Below, piece after piece: positions 6,002 through 11,773 of a stretch of 13,102 bases of DNA. Numbering within the stretch: the stretch's first letter is position 1; each line of letters opens with the position of its first letter. Under the pieces are notes generated by a model. It had not been told where the DNA came from and ran no database searches. It worked only from the letters and a program-made list of their open reading frames with translations. Source of the DNA: DASPPK01 sp041479575 (lineage in GTDB: Archaea; Thermoproteota; Bathyarchaeia; Bathyarchaeales; Bathycorpusculaceae); NCBI GenBank assembly GCA_041479575.1, contig JBGOYH010000048.1:1-13102 (forward strand), written 5' to 3'. A program made the position numbers and the translations under genes.

Positions 6002-6117
6002 GCCGGGGTAGCCTAGCCTGGCCAGGGCGCCAGACTCATAATCTGGAGAACAACGAACGGGCCAAATAGGCGCCTGATGTCCAGAAGTCGCGGGCTCGAA
6101 TCCCGCCCCCGGCACCA
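6002..6117 (+). tRNA. tRNA-Met (CAT), elongator-like, with a 38-base intron
   Basis: All parts of a cloverleaf are visible. The acceptor stem is GCCGGGG (6002-6008) with CCCCGGC (6107-6113), the D stem GCCT/GGGC (6011-6014, 6025-6028), the anticodon stem CCAGA/TCTGG (6030-6034, 6042-6046) with loop CTCATAA and anticodon CAT at 6037-6039, and the T arm GCGGG/CCCGC around CTCGAAT. CCA is encoded at 6115-6117. The GCCGGGG...CCCCGGC acceptor is like archaeal elongator tRNA-Met, not the initiator. A CAT anticodon could also be tRNA-Ile2 modified at C34, which sequence cannot fully exclude. Removal of 38 bases from the variable region restores the standard AGGTC variable loop. Confidence 0.92.
6049..6086 (+). 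other. Non-canonical tRNA intron at about position 45/46
   Basis: CTGG (6043-6046) in the 5' exon pairs with CCAG (6081-6084) near the intron end, forming a four-base-pair helix flanked by three-base bulges AGA (6047-6049) and AAG (6085-6087). Cutting after the second base of each bulge, as the archaeal splicing endonuclease does, removes 38 bases and leaves AGGTC. Inside the intron ACA and TGT (6050-6052, 6078-6080) can extend the structure. The outer helix is weak, so this is a relaxed motif. By alignment alone the cut could shift to give an AAGTC variable loop, also acceptable. Confidence 0.7.
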
Positions 6118-6130
6118 GAGTGGGTATATA

Positions 6131-7285
6131 CTACATGATTGTAATCGATGTTGCGTTTCTCGTTGATATTTCAAACTGGTCGGTGAAACCCTTTTTCACG
6201 TAGGCATTCTTGATGAATATCTTGTCGCCCAGCTTCAACTTCTCAGCGATTTCTGCGTGTTGGCGCCATGCAGACACCAATATTCTGCCAGTTTCATCTT
6301 TGATTTCGAAGGTTGCCAGCTTCAGCAGTTCTTCCTTGGCCGTTTTCACATCTCTCAGAACAGGTTTTGTGGCAACTTCACCTTCGACGTTCACCTGTTC
6401 CATTCCCTCTTTCAAATTGGCAATATTGTCTATCTCTTCGGTCTCCATTAACGGCCCCACGTAACCTGAAGCATCAACGTTGATCTCAAAACCTTCTCCC
6501 AAAGCCTTTTTGAGCTTCCCGTTTACAACCTGCAGCTTATCGCCAACGTTCAACTTCCCTTCCAGTTCATCCACCTTTTCATTCCAAACCACAACAGGAA
6601 CTTCCCCCGTGCCATCATTCAAGATAAAACGCATCACTTTACCTTTGGATGAATTTTCCCTGTTGAATCTTGATGAAGGAAAAACCCATTTGACCGTCGC
6701 GACGACGTTTATTCTTTTGTTTCTGAGGCTCGCGGTCAAATCGTTGATTTTTGTTGAAAACCTGCGAATATCCGGATACTCTTTTTCCATGACGCCCTCA
6801 GGGTTCGATTCAACCTCACTCTTATCTCCCAAGTGAAACTCCACTTTTCCGCTTGAATCGTCCCGCGTATATCCATGACAAAAACGGACCACTTGACCAA
6901 CGTTTACGTTTCCGTTTTCAAGCAGAGCCGTCTTGTCGTTCCACACGACGATTCTCAAAAGGCCGCTTCTGTCAGCAATCAGTAGACCTGCTAACTTTCC
7001 TTTTCTGGCTGTCGCAAAGTCTTTGGGAGGGAAAATTGCCAACACTCGTCCAATGACTGTAGCATCATTTAGGCCTGGCATCAGGTCTTTGATCATGAGC
7101 GAGGGCATCTCCACTTTACTGTATGTTCCTTTACAGCCGAACTCCGCCGCTATCATTCGCAGAAGGGTCTCATCGGAGATGAACCCGCCAGTTTTCCTTT
7201 TCTCCTTCTCAAGCCTGTCTAGAATTTGGGCTTTTGAGATCATAGGGCACGCCGAAGTGATTTGATTGATTATTTCTTCTTTCAT
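6131..7285 (-). CDS. RPA-like single-stranded DNA-binding protein, three OB folds
   Basis: This 384-residue protein resembles archaeal replication protein A, which coats single-stranded DNA during replication and repair. A helical N-terminal segment (residues 1-60) is followed by three OB-fold units at about 72-158, 190-272 and 298-382. Each has the recurring pattern of a strand pair, a D-x-[ST]-G turn (DRSG, DGTG, DETG) and an aromatic strand ending in VVW, VVW or SAW, typical of this family. No zinc finger is present at the C-terminus, unlike some archaeal RPAs. The start is ATG 7285: GGAG stands eight bases before it, and a TATA box at 7333-7342 would start RNA near 7313, below the alternative TTG at 7318. 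The gene faces the tRNA tail-on and lies near a SWIM zinc protein. Confidence 0.87.
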   Translation of the reverse strand: MKEEIINQITSACPMISKAQILDRLEKEKRKTGGFISDETLLRMIAAEFGCKGTYSKVEMPSLMIKDLMPGLNDATVIGRVLAIFPPKDFATARKGKLAGLLIADRSGLLRIVVWNDKTALLENGNVNVGQVVRFCHGYTRDDSSGKVEFHLGDKSEVESNPEGVMEKEYPDIRRFSTKINDLTASLRNKRINVVATVKWVFPSSRFNRENSSKGKVMRFILNDGTGEVPVVVWNEKVDELEGKLNVGDKLQVVNGKLKKALGEGFEINVDASGYVGPLMETEEIDNIANLKEGMEQVNVEGEVATKPVLRDVKTAKEELLKLATFEIKDETGRILVSAWRQHAEIAEKLKLGDKIFIKNAYVKKGFTDQFEISTRNATSITIM

Positions 7286-7332
7286 CGCTGCTCCGACATT
7301 GCTGAGGTCGAAGGACAACTGATGCTATAAGG

Positions 7333-7342
7333 CTTATTAAAA
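7333..7342. promoter_or_regulatory. Shared TATA element between RPA and the first tiny ORF
   Basis: CTTATTAAAA on the plus strand reads TTTTAATAAG on the minus strand, so the same bases can serve as a TATA box both ways. Leftward it would start RNA near 7313 for the RPA gene; rightward near 7362 for the small membrane ORF at 7386. Confidence 0.45.
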
Positions 7343-7385
7343 TCCATTGGACGTTTTTCAACCTGTGCGGGGCTTCAACACAGGG

Positions 7386-7505
7386 ATGGACGCAAACGTA
7401 CTTTACAGCATGGGCTTCACTTTTGTAGTAGTTGGAATCGTGATCGTAATAATCGCCATGCTTCTCATCATGCTGACCATTGCTATGTACTTAATGTCTG
7501 AGTAA
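7386..7505 (+). CDS. Tiny single-pass membrane protein (39 aa)
   Basis: ATG at 7386 opens a 39-codon frame ending in TAA at 7503-7505. It begins MDANVLYSMGFTF, then has one continuous hydrophobic stretch of Val, Ile, Leu, Met and Ala (about residues 11-37), and ends MSE. The composition is that of one transmembrane helix with short polar ends. No Shine-Dalgarno site sits at ideal distance (GCGGGG is 17 bases away), but a TATA element about 45 bases upstream supports transcription. It does not clearly match a named small subunit. A second membrane-helix ORF follows 16 bases later. Confidence 0.55.
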   Translation: MDANVLYSMGFTFVVVGIVIVIIAMLLIMLTIAMYLMSE

Positions 7506-7521
7506 GGAGTCGGCAAGTTGG

Positions 7522-7608
7522 TTGATCCTGTTCTCAATAATGTTGGCAACCTTAAGCGTCATTGTCTTGTACTTGACGCGCAGGAAAATGGAGAAGACAA
7601 ATGGTTAG
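7522..7608 (+). CDS. Tiny membrane-helix ORF (28 aa)
   Basis: A TTG at 7522 starts a frame of 28 residues ending in TAG at 7606-7608. A hydrophobic stretch (LFSIMLATLSVIVLYL) is followed by a basic tail TRRKMEKTNG, which fits one membrane helix with a cytoplasmic C-terminus. GGAG at 7506-7509 lies 12 bases upstream, a long gap; an in-frame ATG at 7540 is another possible start. The overlapping 82-residue frame from 7518 lacks this regular pattern and is thought to be a shadow. Confidence is limited by the short length. Confidence 0.4.
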   Translation: MILFSIMLATLSVIVLYLTRRKMEKTNG

Positions 7609-7721
7609 TCTGTTTTCTCTTCTTTGCCATAGAAAACGTGCAGAAATATCAAGACAAGCACAACGAAAGTGGCAGTCATAAGGATGTATTTGACGAGCTC
7701 AAAGTATGCTCCTATATCCAT
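7605..7721 (-). CDS. Tiny single-pass membrane protein (38 aa)
   Basis: ATG at 7721 opens a 38-codon frame ending in TAA at 7607-7605. The product starts MDIGAYFELVKYIL, has one membrane helix (about residues 12-30, rich in Val, Leu and Phe) and ends in the charged tail YGKEEKTD. AAAGGAG at 7737-7731 is a strong Shine-Dalgarno site nine bases before the ATG, and a TATA-like element lies at 7754-7767, so expression is well supported. Its stop overlaps the stop of the tiny plus-strand ORF. It lies just downstream of the SWIM gene on the same strand. Function is unknown. Confidence 0.65.
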   Translation of the reverse strand: MDIGAYFELVKYILMTATFVVLVLIFLHVFYGKEEKTD

Positions 7722-7753
7722 GGAAACGTTCTCCTTTCGCAAGTCTATTCGAG

Positions 7754-7767
7754 TTTAAGTATTTAAG
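7754..7767 (-). promoter_or_regulatory. TATA box for the 38-aa membrane protein
   Basis: The plus strand reads TTTAAGTATTTAAG, giving CTTAAATACTTAAA on the minus strand. It overlaps the TAA stop of the SWIM gene (7763-7765). A start about 25 bases downstream would fall just before the Shine-Dalgarno site at 7737-7731. Confidence 0.5.
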
Positions 7768-8173
7768 CAGTAGCCTTTCTCCACTCACTCATGAGCGAAT
7801 CATATAACTCGTCGTGCTCTTCTACGAGTTCATACCAGTCCAAATTCTTAGCCAATTTCTGTGCGATAAGATGGTAGCACAGATGCACTTTTCTGTCGAG
7901 AACGCGGAAGTAGAAATCGTCGCATGTGCAGAATTCAGCCTCGGCCATTATGAGGTAGTCTCGCTCTCTTCCTACGACAATCCAGACTGTTCTGCCGCTG
8001 GGTTTGAAAACATATTTTTTCACTCGGTTTTCTTTCAAGGCTTCAAAGGCTCTCGTGAACCTTTGGCCAAAGATCTCGTAGAGCTTCGTCAAGTTTTTGC
8101 CCGTCAGTTTGCCGTCTGCTTTTGCTTTCTTGCAGACGTCGTTGAGTATGTCGATTTCTGATTTTTCGTCCAT
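7763..8173 (-). CDS. SWIM-type zinc-finger protein
   Basis: The 136-residue product carries CTC (Cys82, Cys84), 14 residues, then CYH (Cys99, His101): the C-x-C...C-x-H zinc site of the SWIM family. An N-terminal helical part (1-50) and a strand pair (VWIVVGRERDYLIMAEAEF) precede it, and a helix follows. Small SWIM proteins of archaea have been compared with Sws1/Shu2 recombination mediators; the RPA-like gene nearby on the same strand fits a DNA-repair role, though that is inference. The ATG at 8173 has no strong Shine-Dalgarno site. The gene begins 52 bases after the Hsp20 stop, so it may be read through from that promoter. Confidence 0.8.
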   Translation of the reverse strand: MDEKSEIDILNDVCKKAKADGKLTGKNLTKLYEIFGQRFTRAFEALKENRVKKYVFKPSGRTVWIVVGRERDYLIMAEAEFCTCDDFYFRVLDRKVHLCYHLIAQKLAKNLDWYELVEEHDELYDSLMSEWRKATA

Positions 8174-8225
8174 GCGCTAACGAACTACCCTTGCCGTGTC
8201 CAATGTGAGTAAGGCCGTGTGATGG

Positions 8226-8825
8226 TCAGTCTATGTGTATGGACTCACCCTTCGGATGGTCTTCGCCTGTGAGCTTTGGAAAAGTCACTTCAAGGACGCC
8301 GTTTTTGTATGCTGTTTTTGCTTCCCTGACTTTCACTTTCGCAGGCAACTTGACTTCCTTGTAGTACTTGCGTTGCGGATTATCAACCTCGATAGTCAAC
8401 GATTCCTCTGTCCCGCTTAACTTGATGTCTTTCTTGTCTACACCTGGCAATTCTGCGACGATATGAATTTCACCGTTTGTTTCAACTATGTCAACTAACG
8501 GCTCACGTTCTTCCTGCACCTGAGGCAGTCCACGCGGGGTCGGTTTGACGTTTCCAAACTCGCGGATCTCCGGCTTTCCATCTGGGCCTATTTTTACACT
8601 GTATCCATAAACAAACGGTCCCCATTCACGGGCTGTCGATCCGTCTGGAAGTTTGCGTTCTCTAACGTAATCTTTTGGGATTCGTGAAGTGAACGTTTTG
8701 AATTCGTCTTCCATCATCTTCTCCACTTCTTCAAACATCTTGTCGACATCGTCGAAACCCCAGCTTTTGAAGAATGGGGAACGTTTCTTTCTGAACCATT
8801 CTGGATAATCGTCTTCTGATGGCAT
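8226..8825 (-). CDS. Small heat shock protein, Hsp20/alpha-crystallin family
   Basis: Small heat shock proteins are cytoplasmic, ATP-independent chaperones that hold unfolding proteins as large oligomers. The 199-residue product has a long N-terminal arm (1-105) with a Glu-rich helix (FDDVDKMFEEVEKMMEDEF). The alpha-crystallin domain runs from about 106 to 184: REPLVDIVETNGEIHIVAELPG, split around residue 116, through the hallmark AYKNGVLEVTFPK (172-184). The C-terminus ends in SIHID, an I-x-I motif used to lock oligomers. The length is above that of short archaeal Hsp20s because of the arm. The ATG at 8825 has GGTGG just upstream, and a TATA box at 8857-8869 fits a start near 8837. The SWIM gene follows after 52 bases. 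Confidence 0.93.
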   Translation of the reverse strand: MPSEDDYPEWFRKKRSPFFKSWGFDDVDKMFEEVEKMMEDEFKTFTSRIPKDYVRERKLPDGSTAREWGPFVYGYSVKIGPDGKPEIREFGNVKPTPRGLPQVQEEREPLVDIVETNGEIHIVAELPGVDKKDIKLSGTEESLTIEVDNPQRKYYKEVKLPAKVKVREAKTAYKNGVLEVTFPKLTGEDHPKGESIHID

Positions 8826-8856
8826 TTTTCCACCATTCTATCGTATCAGGAACGTC

Positions 8857-8869
8857 TTTTCTATAAGTC
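8857..8869 (-). promoter_or_regulatory. TATA box of the Hsp20 gene
   Basis: The minus strand reads GACTTATAGAAAA. RNA starting about 26 bases downstream, near 8837, would have a leader of roughly a dozen bases with the GGTGG site. Confidence 0.5.
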
Positions 8870-8886
8870 TTATGCTGAATCGTCCT

Positions 8887-9732
8887 CTAACTCAATGTCC
8901 TGAGTTGTTCAAGTGTTCCAAGGAAGGTTCCGTCGAGAAGATACGTTTCTGCATTCTTCATATCCACCGCCTCTGACCTGAGAACTGGACCCGCAACCAT
9001 TTCTGAATCGAGTTTATGCGCAGGCTTTCTTTCGTTTAACGGTCTGCCTCCCAAAAAGTCATTGAAAGATGGCATTATGAAAAGCTGCGACGTTCTCGGT
9101 TTGATCTTGAAATGTTTGTACAATGTTTTCTCAGAGTTTTCTTCGATCTTTATCTTGTTTTTCCGCAGCAATATTCTGGCAAGTTCAGTCGCGTTGCAGT
9201 TTGTTTTCACCCAGACCTGCCGCGTGACTCTGAAGCCTGCAGGGTCACGGAAAGCTACGACCGGATGGACATGCCCCATCACAAGAGTCTTGCATCCAAG
9301 AAGGTCGGGTGAAGGCCATTGGTGTCCATGGAAAAAGCCTGTGTCATTCACCGTCACACCGGTAGCGGGCATTGTCTTCACATTTTCAGGAAGTAAAGCG
9401 TCTAGGTTTCCGTCATGATTGCCGCGGATAATAGATATTTCAGCCACATGCTTTCTTGCCTCATTGAAGAATTCTGGCACATCTTGCCACTCAATCTTTC
9501 CAGCTGTTGCCACCGTGTGCTTGATATCACCAAGGATCAGGAGTTTTTCTGGTTTGTAAATGTTCAGAAGCTCTTTCAGTTTCTTCAACAGCTTCGGCAT
9601 CTGCGATGGAACATGTATGCCTTTGTCAGAAAGAGCCATTTCCCAGCCTATGTGTAGATCGGCGATCGCTATTGTTCTAACACGATTTGATCTGACCAAT
9701 GCAGCCGGGTATGGCGGAAGTGGAGTTATCAT
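8887..9732 (-). CDS. Archaeal SbcD/Mre11-related metallophosphoesterase
   Basis: This 281-residue enzyme has the full calcineurin-type metal-binding set: DLHIG (Asp25, His27), GD (Asp69), GNHD (residues 104-107), HGH (135-137) and GHVHP (153-157). It thus probably hydrolyses phosphodiester or phosphomonoester bonds with two metal ions. The N-terminal order and length match the archaeal SbcD-related family, a relative of the bacterial ligase-associated endonuclease PdeM. DNA repair is therefore a possible role, but the natural substrate is not known. After the catalytic domain (1-190) the last 90 residues are family-specific and less conserved; they include PSFNDFLGG. Its ATG overlaps the TGA of the IMPase gene (ATGA), so translation is coupled. 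Confidence 0.88.
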   Translation of the reverse strand: MITPLPPYPAALVRSNRVRTIAIADLHIGWEMALSDKGIHVPSQMPKLLKKLKELLNIYKPEKLLILGDIKHTVATAGKIEWQDVPEFFNEARKHVAEISIIRGNHDGNLDALLPENVKTMPATGVTVNDTGFFHGHQWPSPDLLGCKTLVMGHVHPVVAFRDPAGFRVTRQVWVKTNCNATELARILLRKNKIKIEENSEKTLYKHFKIKPRTSQLFIMPSFNDFLGGRPLNERKPAHKLDSEMVAGPVLRSEAVDMKNAETYLLDGTFLGTLEQLRTLS

Positions 9733-10568
9733 TTTGCTTCCTTTTCAGCTCCAATCAGACTCAGTATTCTCTCGTATGTCTTGATGTTTGCAGCTGCTAT
9801 AAACTCAACTTTCTGCCTGGGATCAAGTCTGGCATCCAGCGGTTTTCCTTCCGACGTTGTTATGATTCCACCTGCCTCTTTTATGATCAGCCAAGCAGCT
9901 GCCACATCGGTTGTGCGGAGTTTTCCCCGTATATCTACAAAGGCATCAATTGTACCGTCTGCCACATAACAAAGTTCCAGAGCGTTGGCTCCGAAGTGTC
10001 TTATGTGCTTTGCTTCCGACATCAAAGCCGTCAGTCTTGGGGCGAGTTTCTGGATTCTATAACTGTTCAAATCAATGCCCATGACCCCTTCTCCAACCGA
10101 ACCGCTTAGTGAAGGTGTTATTCTTTGGTCATCGCGATACGCTCCGCACCCCTTTTGAGCCGTATAGGTCGTGCCGTGAAACAAGTCTGTCACCAAAGCC
10201 GCATGAACCGTCTTCAAAGCCGGTTCTGTCGATACCGCGATTGAAGTCGCATAGAAAGGTAATCCCCTGACCAGGTTAGTTGTGCCGTCTATAGGGTCAA
10301 CCGTAACATAACATCGACTCGGACTCTCGCCGTATTCCACGATGCCAGATTCTTCGCTTATCAAAGTGAATGTGATCTTGTTCCTCTTCAGAATGTTTAC
10401 AATCGCGTTTTCAGCTGCAACATCTACCTTCTTAACAGGGTCGCCGCCTGCTCCTACGCCCAGGTTTGGTTGAGGTTGATTAACCGTTTTTATGAGCGGT
10501 TTGATCTTCTTTCGTACGTTGTTCTTACATTCAATTAGGATTTTGACCCATTCCGCTTTCTCGCGCAT
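9729..10568 (-). CDS. Inositol monophosphatase family protein (IMPase/FBPase)
   Basis: Using the ATG at 10568, the product has 279 residues. It carries the Mg-dependent sugar phosphatase motifs: SEESG (residues 71-75), VDPIDGTTNL (90-99; the D-P-x-D-G-T signature) and TDVAAAWLIIKEAGG (220-234; catalytic-site Asp221). Archaeal members often hydrolyse both inositol 1-phosphate and fructose 1,6-bisphosphate, so a role in gluconeogenesis or inositol metabolism cannot be separated here. The frame extends to 10631, but the extra 21 residues are unlike the family and a TATA-like element at 10604-10616 lies within them. The family N-terminal helix begins at the chosen Met. The gene is the first of an ATGA-coupled pair with the phosphoesterase. 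Confidence 0.9.
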   Translation of the reverse strand: MREKAEWVKILIECKNNVRKKIKPLIKTVNQPQPNLGVGAGGDPVKKVDVAAENAIVNILKRNKITFTLISEESGIVEYGESPSRCYVTVDPIDGTTNLVRGLPFYATSIAVSTEPALKTVHAALVTDLFHGTTYTAQKGCGAYRDDQRITPSLSGSVGEGVMGIDLNSYRIQKLAPRLTALMSEAKHIRHFGANALELCYVADGTIDAFVDIRGKLRTTDVAAAWLIIKEAGGIITTSEGKPLDARLDPRQKVEFIAAANIKTYERILSLIGAEKEAK

Positions 10569-10603
10569 TTGCGTGTGTTCTCGGTTCTGTTTTGTTATTA
10601 CTT

Positions 10604-10616
10604 TCGATAAAGCCTT
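10604..10616 (-). promoter_or_regulatory. TATA-like element for the IMPase operon
   Basis: The minus strand reads GCTTTATCGAAAG. A start about 25 bases downstream, near 10585, precedes the preferred ATG at 10568 and excludes the longer frame start at 10631. Confidence 0.4.
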
Positions 10617-10681
10617 TGTCCTCCATAACAATTTTCTAGTATTGCGTTCTAAAACACCGTTTCAGAAATGCTTTAAACAAG

Positions 10682-10939
10682 ATGTGCACAAGACTTTCAG
10701 TATTCAGTGGGGGAGAGGTAACGCCTAAGAGAATTGCTGACGTACTTGAGATTCTGAATGACGGGCAATGGCACTCCATAGATGAGATACGGTTAAAGGC
10801 TAAGCTGGACGAAAGTCAGTCGAAGAAGATCACCGAGTTCTTGAGCGAATACGCGTTCATTACAGTGGACACCGATAAGAACAGGGTGAAACTCGAAGAG
10901 ACTGTGCGCAAATTTCTGGCTCAAAAAGCTACTCCATAA
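10682..10939 (+). CDS. Small winged-helix protein
   Basis: The 85-residue product has the profile of one winged helix-turn-helix: helix ADVLEILND, then SIDEIRLKAKL, a recognition-like helix DESQSKKITEFLSEYAF, a strand pair ITVDTDKNRVKL, and a C-terminal helix ending AQKATP. It is probably a DNA-binding regulator. The start is uncertain: ATG 10682 has no Shine-Dalgarno site but lies shortly after a TATA candidate TCTAAAAC (10648-10655), so it may be nearly leaderless. The first 13 residues do not look part of the fold. Its last 11 bases overlap the end of the opposite-strand winged-helix gene. Confidence 0.7.
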   Translation: MCTRLSVFSGGEVTPKRIADVLEILNDGQWHSIDEIRLKAKLDESQSKKITEFLSEYAFITVDTDKNRVKLEETVRKFLAQKATP

Positions 10940-11210
10940 GGGCTTTTAAGCCCCTATAGGCCCGCAAAAACTCTTTCCCCTTAGGAGTAAGCTGGAAAAG
11001 CCGATTGATAGATTCTTCTTCCGCAACAATGTGAAGCAGTCCATTGCCGAGCAGAAAATGCGAATAATTCTTCAGCTGCTTAAAACTCAAGTTGCAACGG
11101 TACATCAGGAACGTTTTCTTCACGCCTCCATGAGACGCGTCCAAAATATCCGCGATTATGTCTAGGTTTCCTCGATGGTTGTTGCTGTGATTGTTCTTAC
11201 TGACGACCAA
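10929..11210 (-). CDS. Archaeal winged-helix regulator
   Basis: The 93-residue product matches a common archaeal one-domain winged-helix family. It has the opening RGNLDIIADIL (13-23), KKTFLMYRCNLSFKQLKNYS (31-50, the recognition region), FLLGNGLLHIV (52-62) and the closing LTPKGKEFLRAYRGL (74-88). Such proteins are DNA-binding repressors of local genes. The start is TTG at 11210, with GGGGAG at 11221-11216 five bases before it. A seven-base-pair inverted repeat at 11224-11246 sits just upstream and may be its operator. The gene converges on the small winged-helix gene at 10682-10939, with coding ends overlapping by 11 bases. Confidence 0.82.
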   Translation of the reverse strand: MVVSKNNHSNNHRGNLDIIADILDASHGGVKKTFLMYRCNLSFKQLKNYSHFLLGNGLLHIVAEEESINRLFQLTPKGKEFLRAYRGLKALME

Positions 11211-11223
11211 ATGAACTCCCCGT

Positions 11224-11246
11224 ATAGCCCCTACCTTTAGGGCTAT
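11224..11246. promoter_or_regulatory. Inverted repeat ATAGCCC / GGGCTAT upstream of a winged-helix gene
   Basis: ATAGCCC at 11224-11230 pairs with GGGCTAT at 11240-11246 around a nine-base loop. It lies immediately before the Shine-Dalgarno site of the regulator starting at 11210. If RNA starts from the TATA-like AATATAGG region near 11268-11275, the repeat covers the transcription start. It could be an operator for the winged-helix dimer or a leader hairpin. Confidence 0.5.
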
Positions 11247-11300
11247 TAGCGACTCCTTTCTCTCAACCTATATTATGAATTCGCTAATTTAAATGTTCTG

Positions 11301-11352
11301 AAAAACGGGGTGTATGGAGAATATTGCATCAAAAATGCACAAAAAACGGGGT
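11301..11352 (-). terminator. Tandem T-tract terminators after the roadblock operon
   Basis: On the minus strand, just past the stop at 11362, CCCCGTTTTTT is followed 41 bases later by a second CCCCGTTTTT. Between them is TGCAT...ATGCA, a small hairpin with a T-rich loop. Archaeal intrinsic termination uses such oligo-T tracts, and the repeated 11-base unit ACCCCGTTTTT (11342-11352, 11301-11311) suggests a duplicated terminator. Confidence 0.55.
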
Positions 11353-11361
11353 ATTTGAATC

Positions 11362-11757
11362 TTAGACTGCTTGGAGTTTTTTAAGAACCTTTTCGACGTC
11401 GGCGTTGTTTTCCATGAAGACGCTGATCTTGTTTTCTTCGACGGCAAGAGAAAGCATCTTGAGGTTTTTGCCGTTGACGACTATGTCTTTAACATTACCA
11501 AGTTCGAAAAGCCGTGAAAACTCTTCCGTTGCGTCAAATGCGGTGGAAGACAGAGTTGCGTAGTCTATTATTTTCACTGGCTCTTTGAGGTCGATTGATG
11601 CGGACGTAGTGTTTCTCAGTATGTAACCTACCACTCCTTCGTAGTTCTTGATTTCTTCCAAGTTTTCACGTAATTTGCTTTCGTAGGCAGCTGTCTCGAT
11701 GGCTATAGGCTCATCGGTAGTTGTAACTTCATCGGTCTCTCTTCTTTTCTTCACCAT
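11362..11757 (-). CDS. Roadblock/LC7 domain protein
   Basis: The 131-residue product has a basic, Thr-rich N-terminal tail (1-25) and then one roadblock/LC7 domain. That domain runs from helix LRENLEEIKNY, through EGVVGYILRN and a central helix, to strands VKDIVVNGKNLKMLSLAVEE and the closing helix ADVEKVLKKLQ. Roadblock proteins such as MglB dimerise and regulate small Ras-like GTPases. The ATG at 11757 is preferred over the in-frame TTG at 11781 because GGAGG (11772-11768) lies ten bases before it and the longer start would overlap the previous gene. It is the last gene of a three-gene operon. Confidence 0.8.
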   Translation of the reverse strand: MVKKRRETDEVTTTDEPIAIETAAYESKLRENLEEIKNYEGVVGYILRNTTSASIDLKEPVKIIDYATLSSTAFDATEEFSRLFELGNVKDIVVNGKNLKMLSLAVEENKISVFMENNADVEKVLKKLQAV

Positions 11758-11773
11758 AACACATAAACCTCCA

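Noticed and set aside
6002..6117. The tRNA as the integration site of the decayed element
   Set aside because: The tRNA lies over 2 kb from the integrase remnant with resident genes between, and no repeat of its 3' end was found near the element.
7518..7766. An 82-codon plus-strand frame from TTG 7518
   Set aside because: It has irregular composition, overlaps the minus-strand ORF with a strong Shine-Dalgarno site, and shows no domain pattern; it is probably a shadow.
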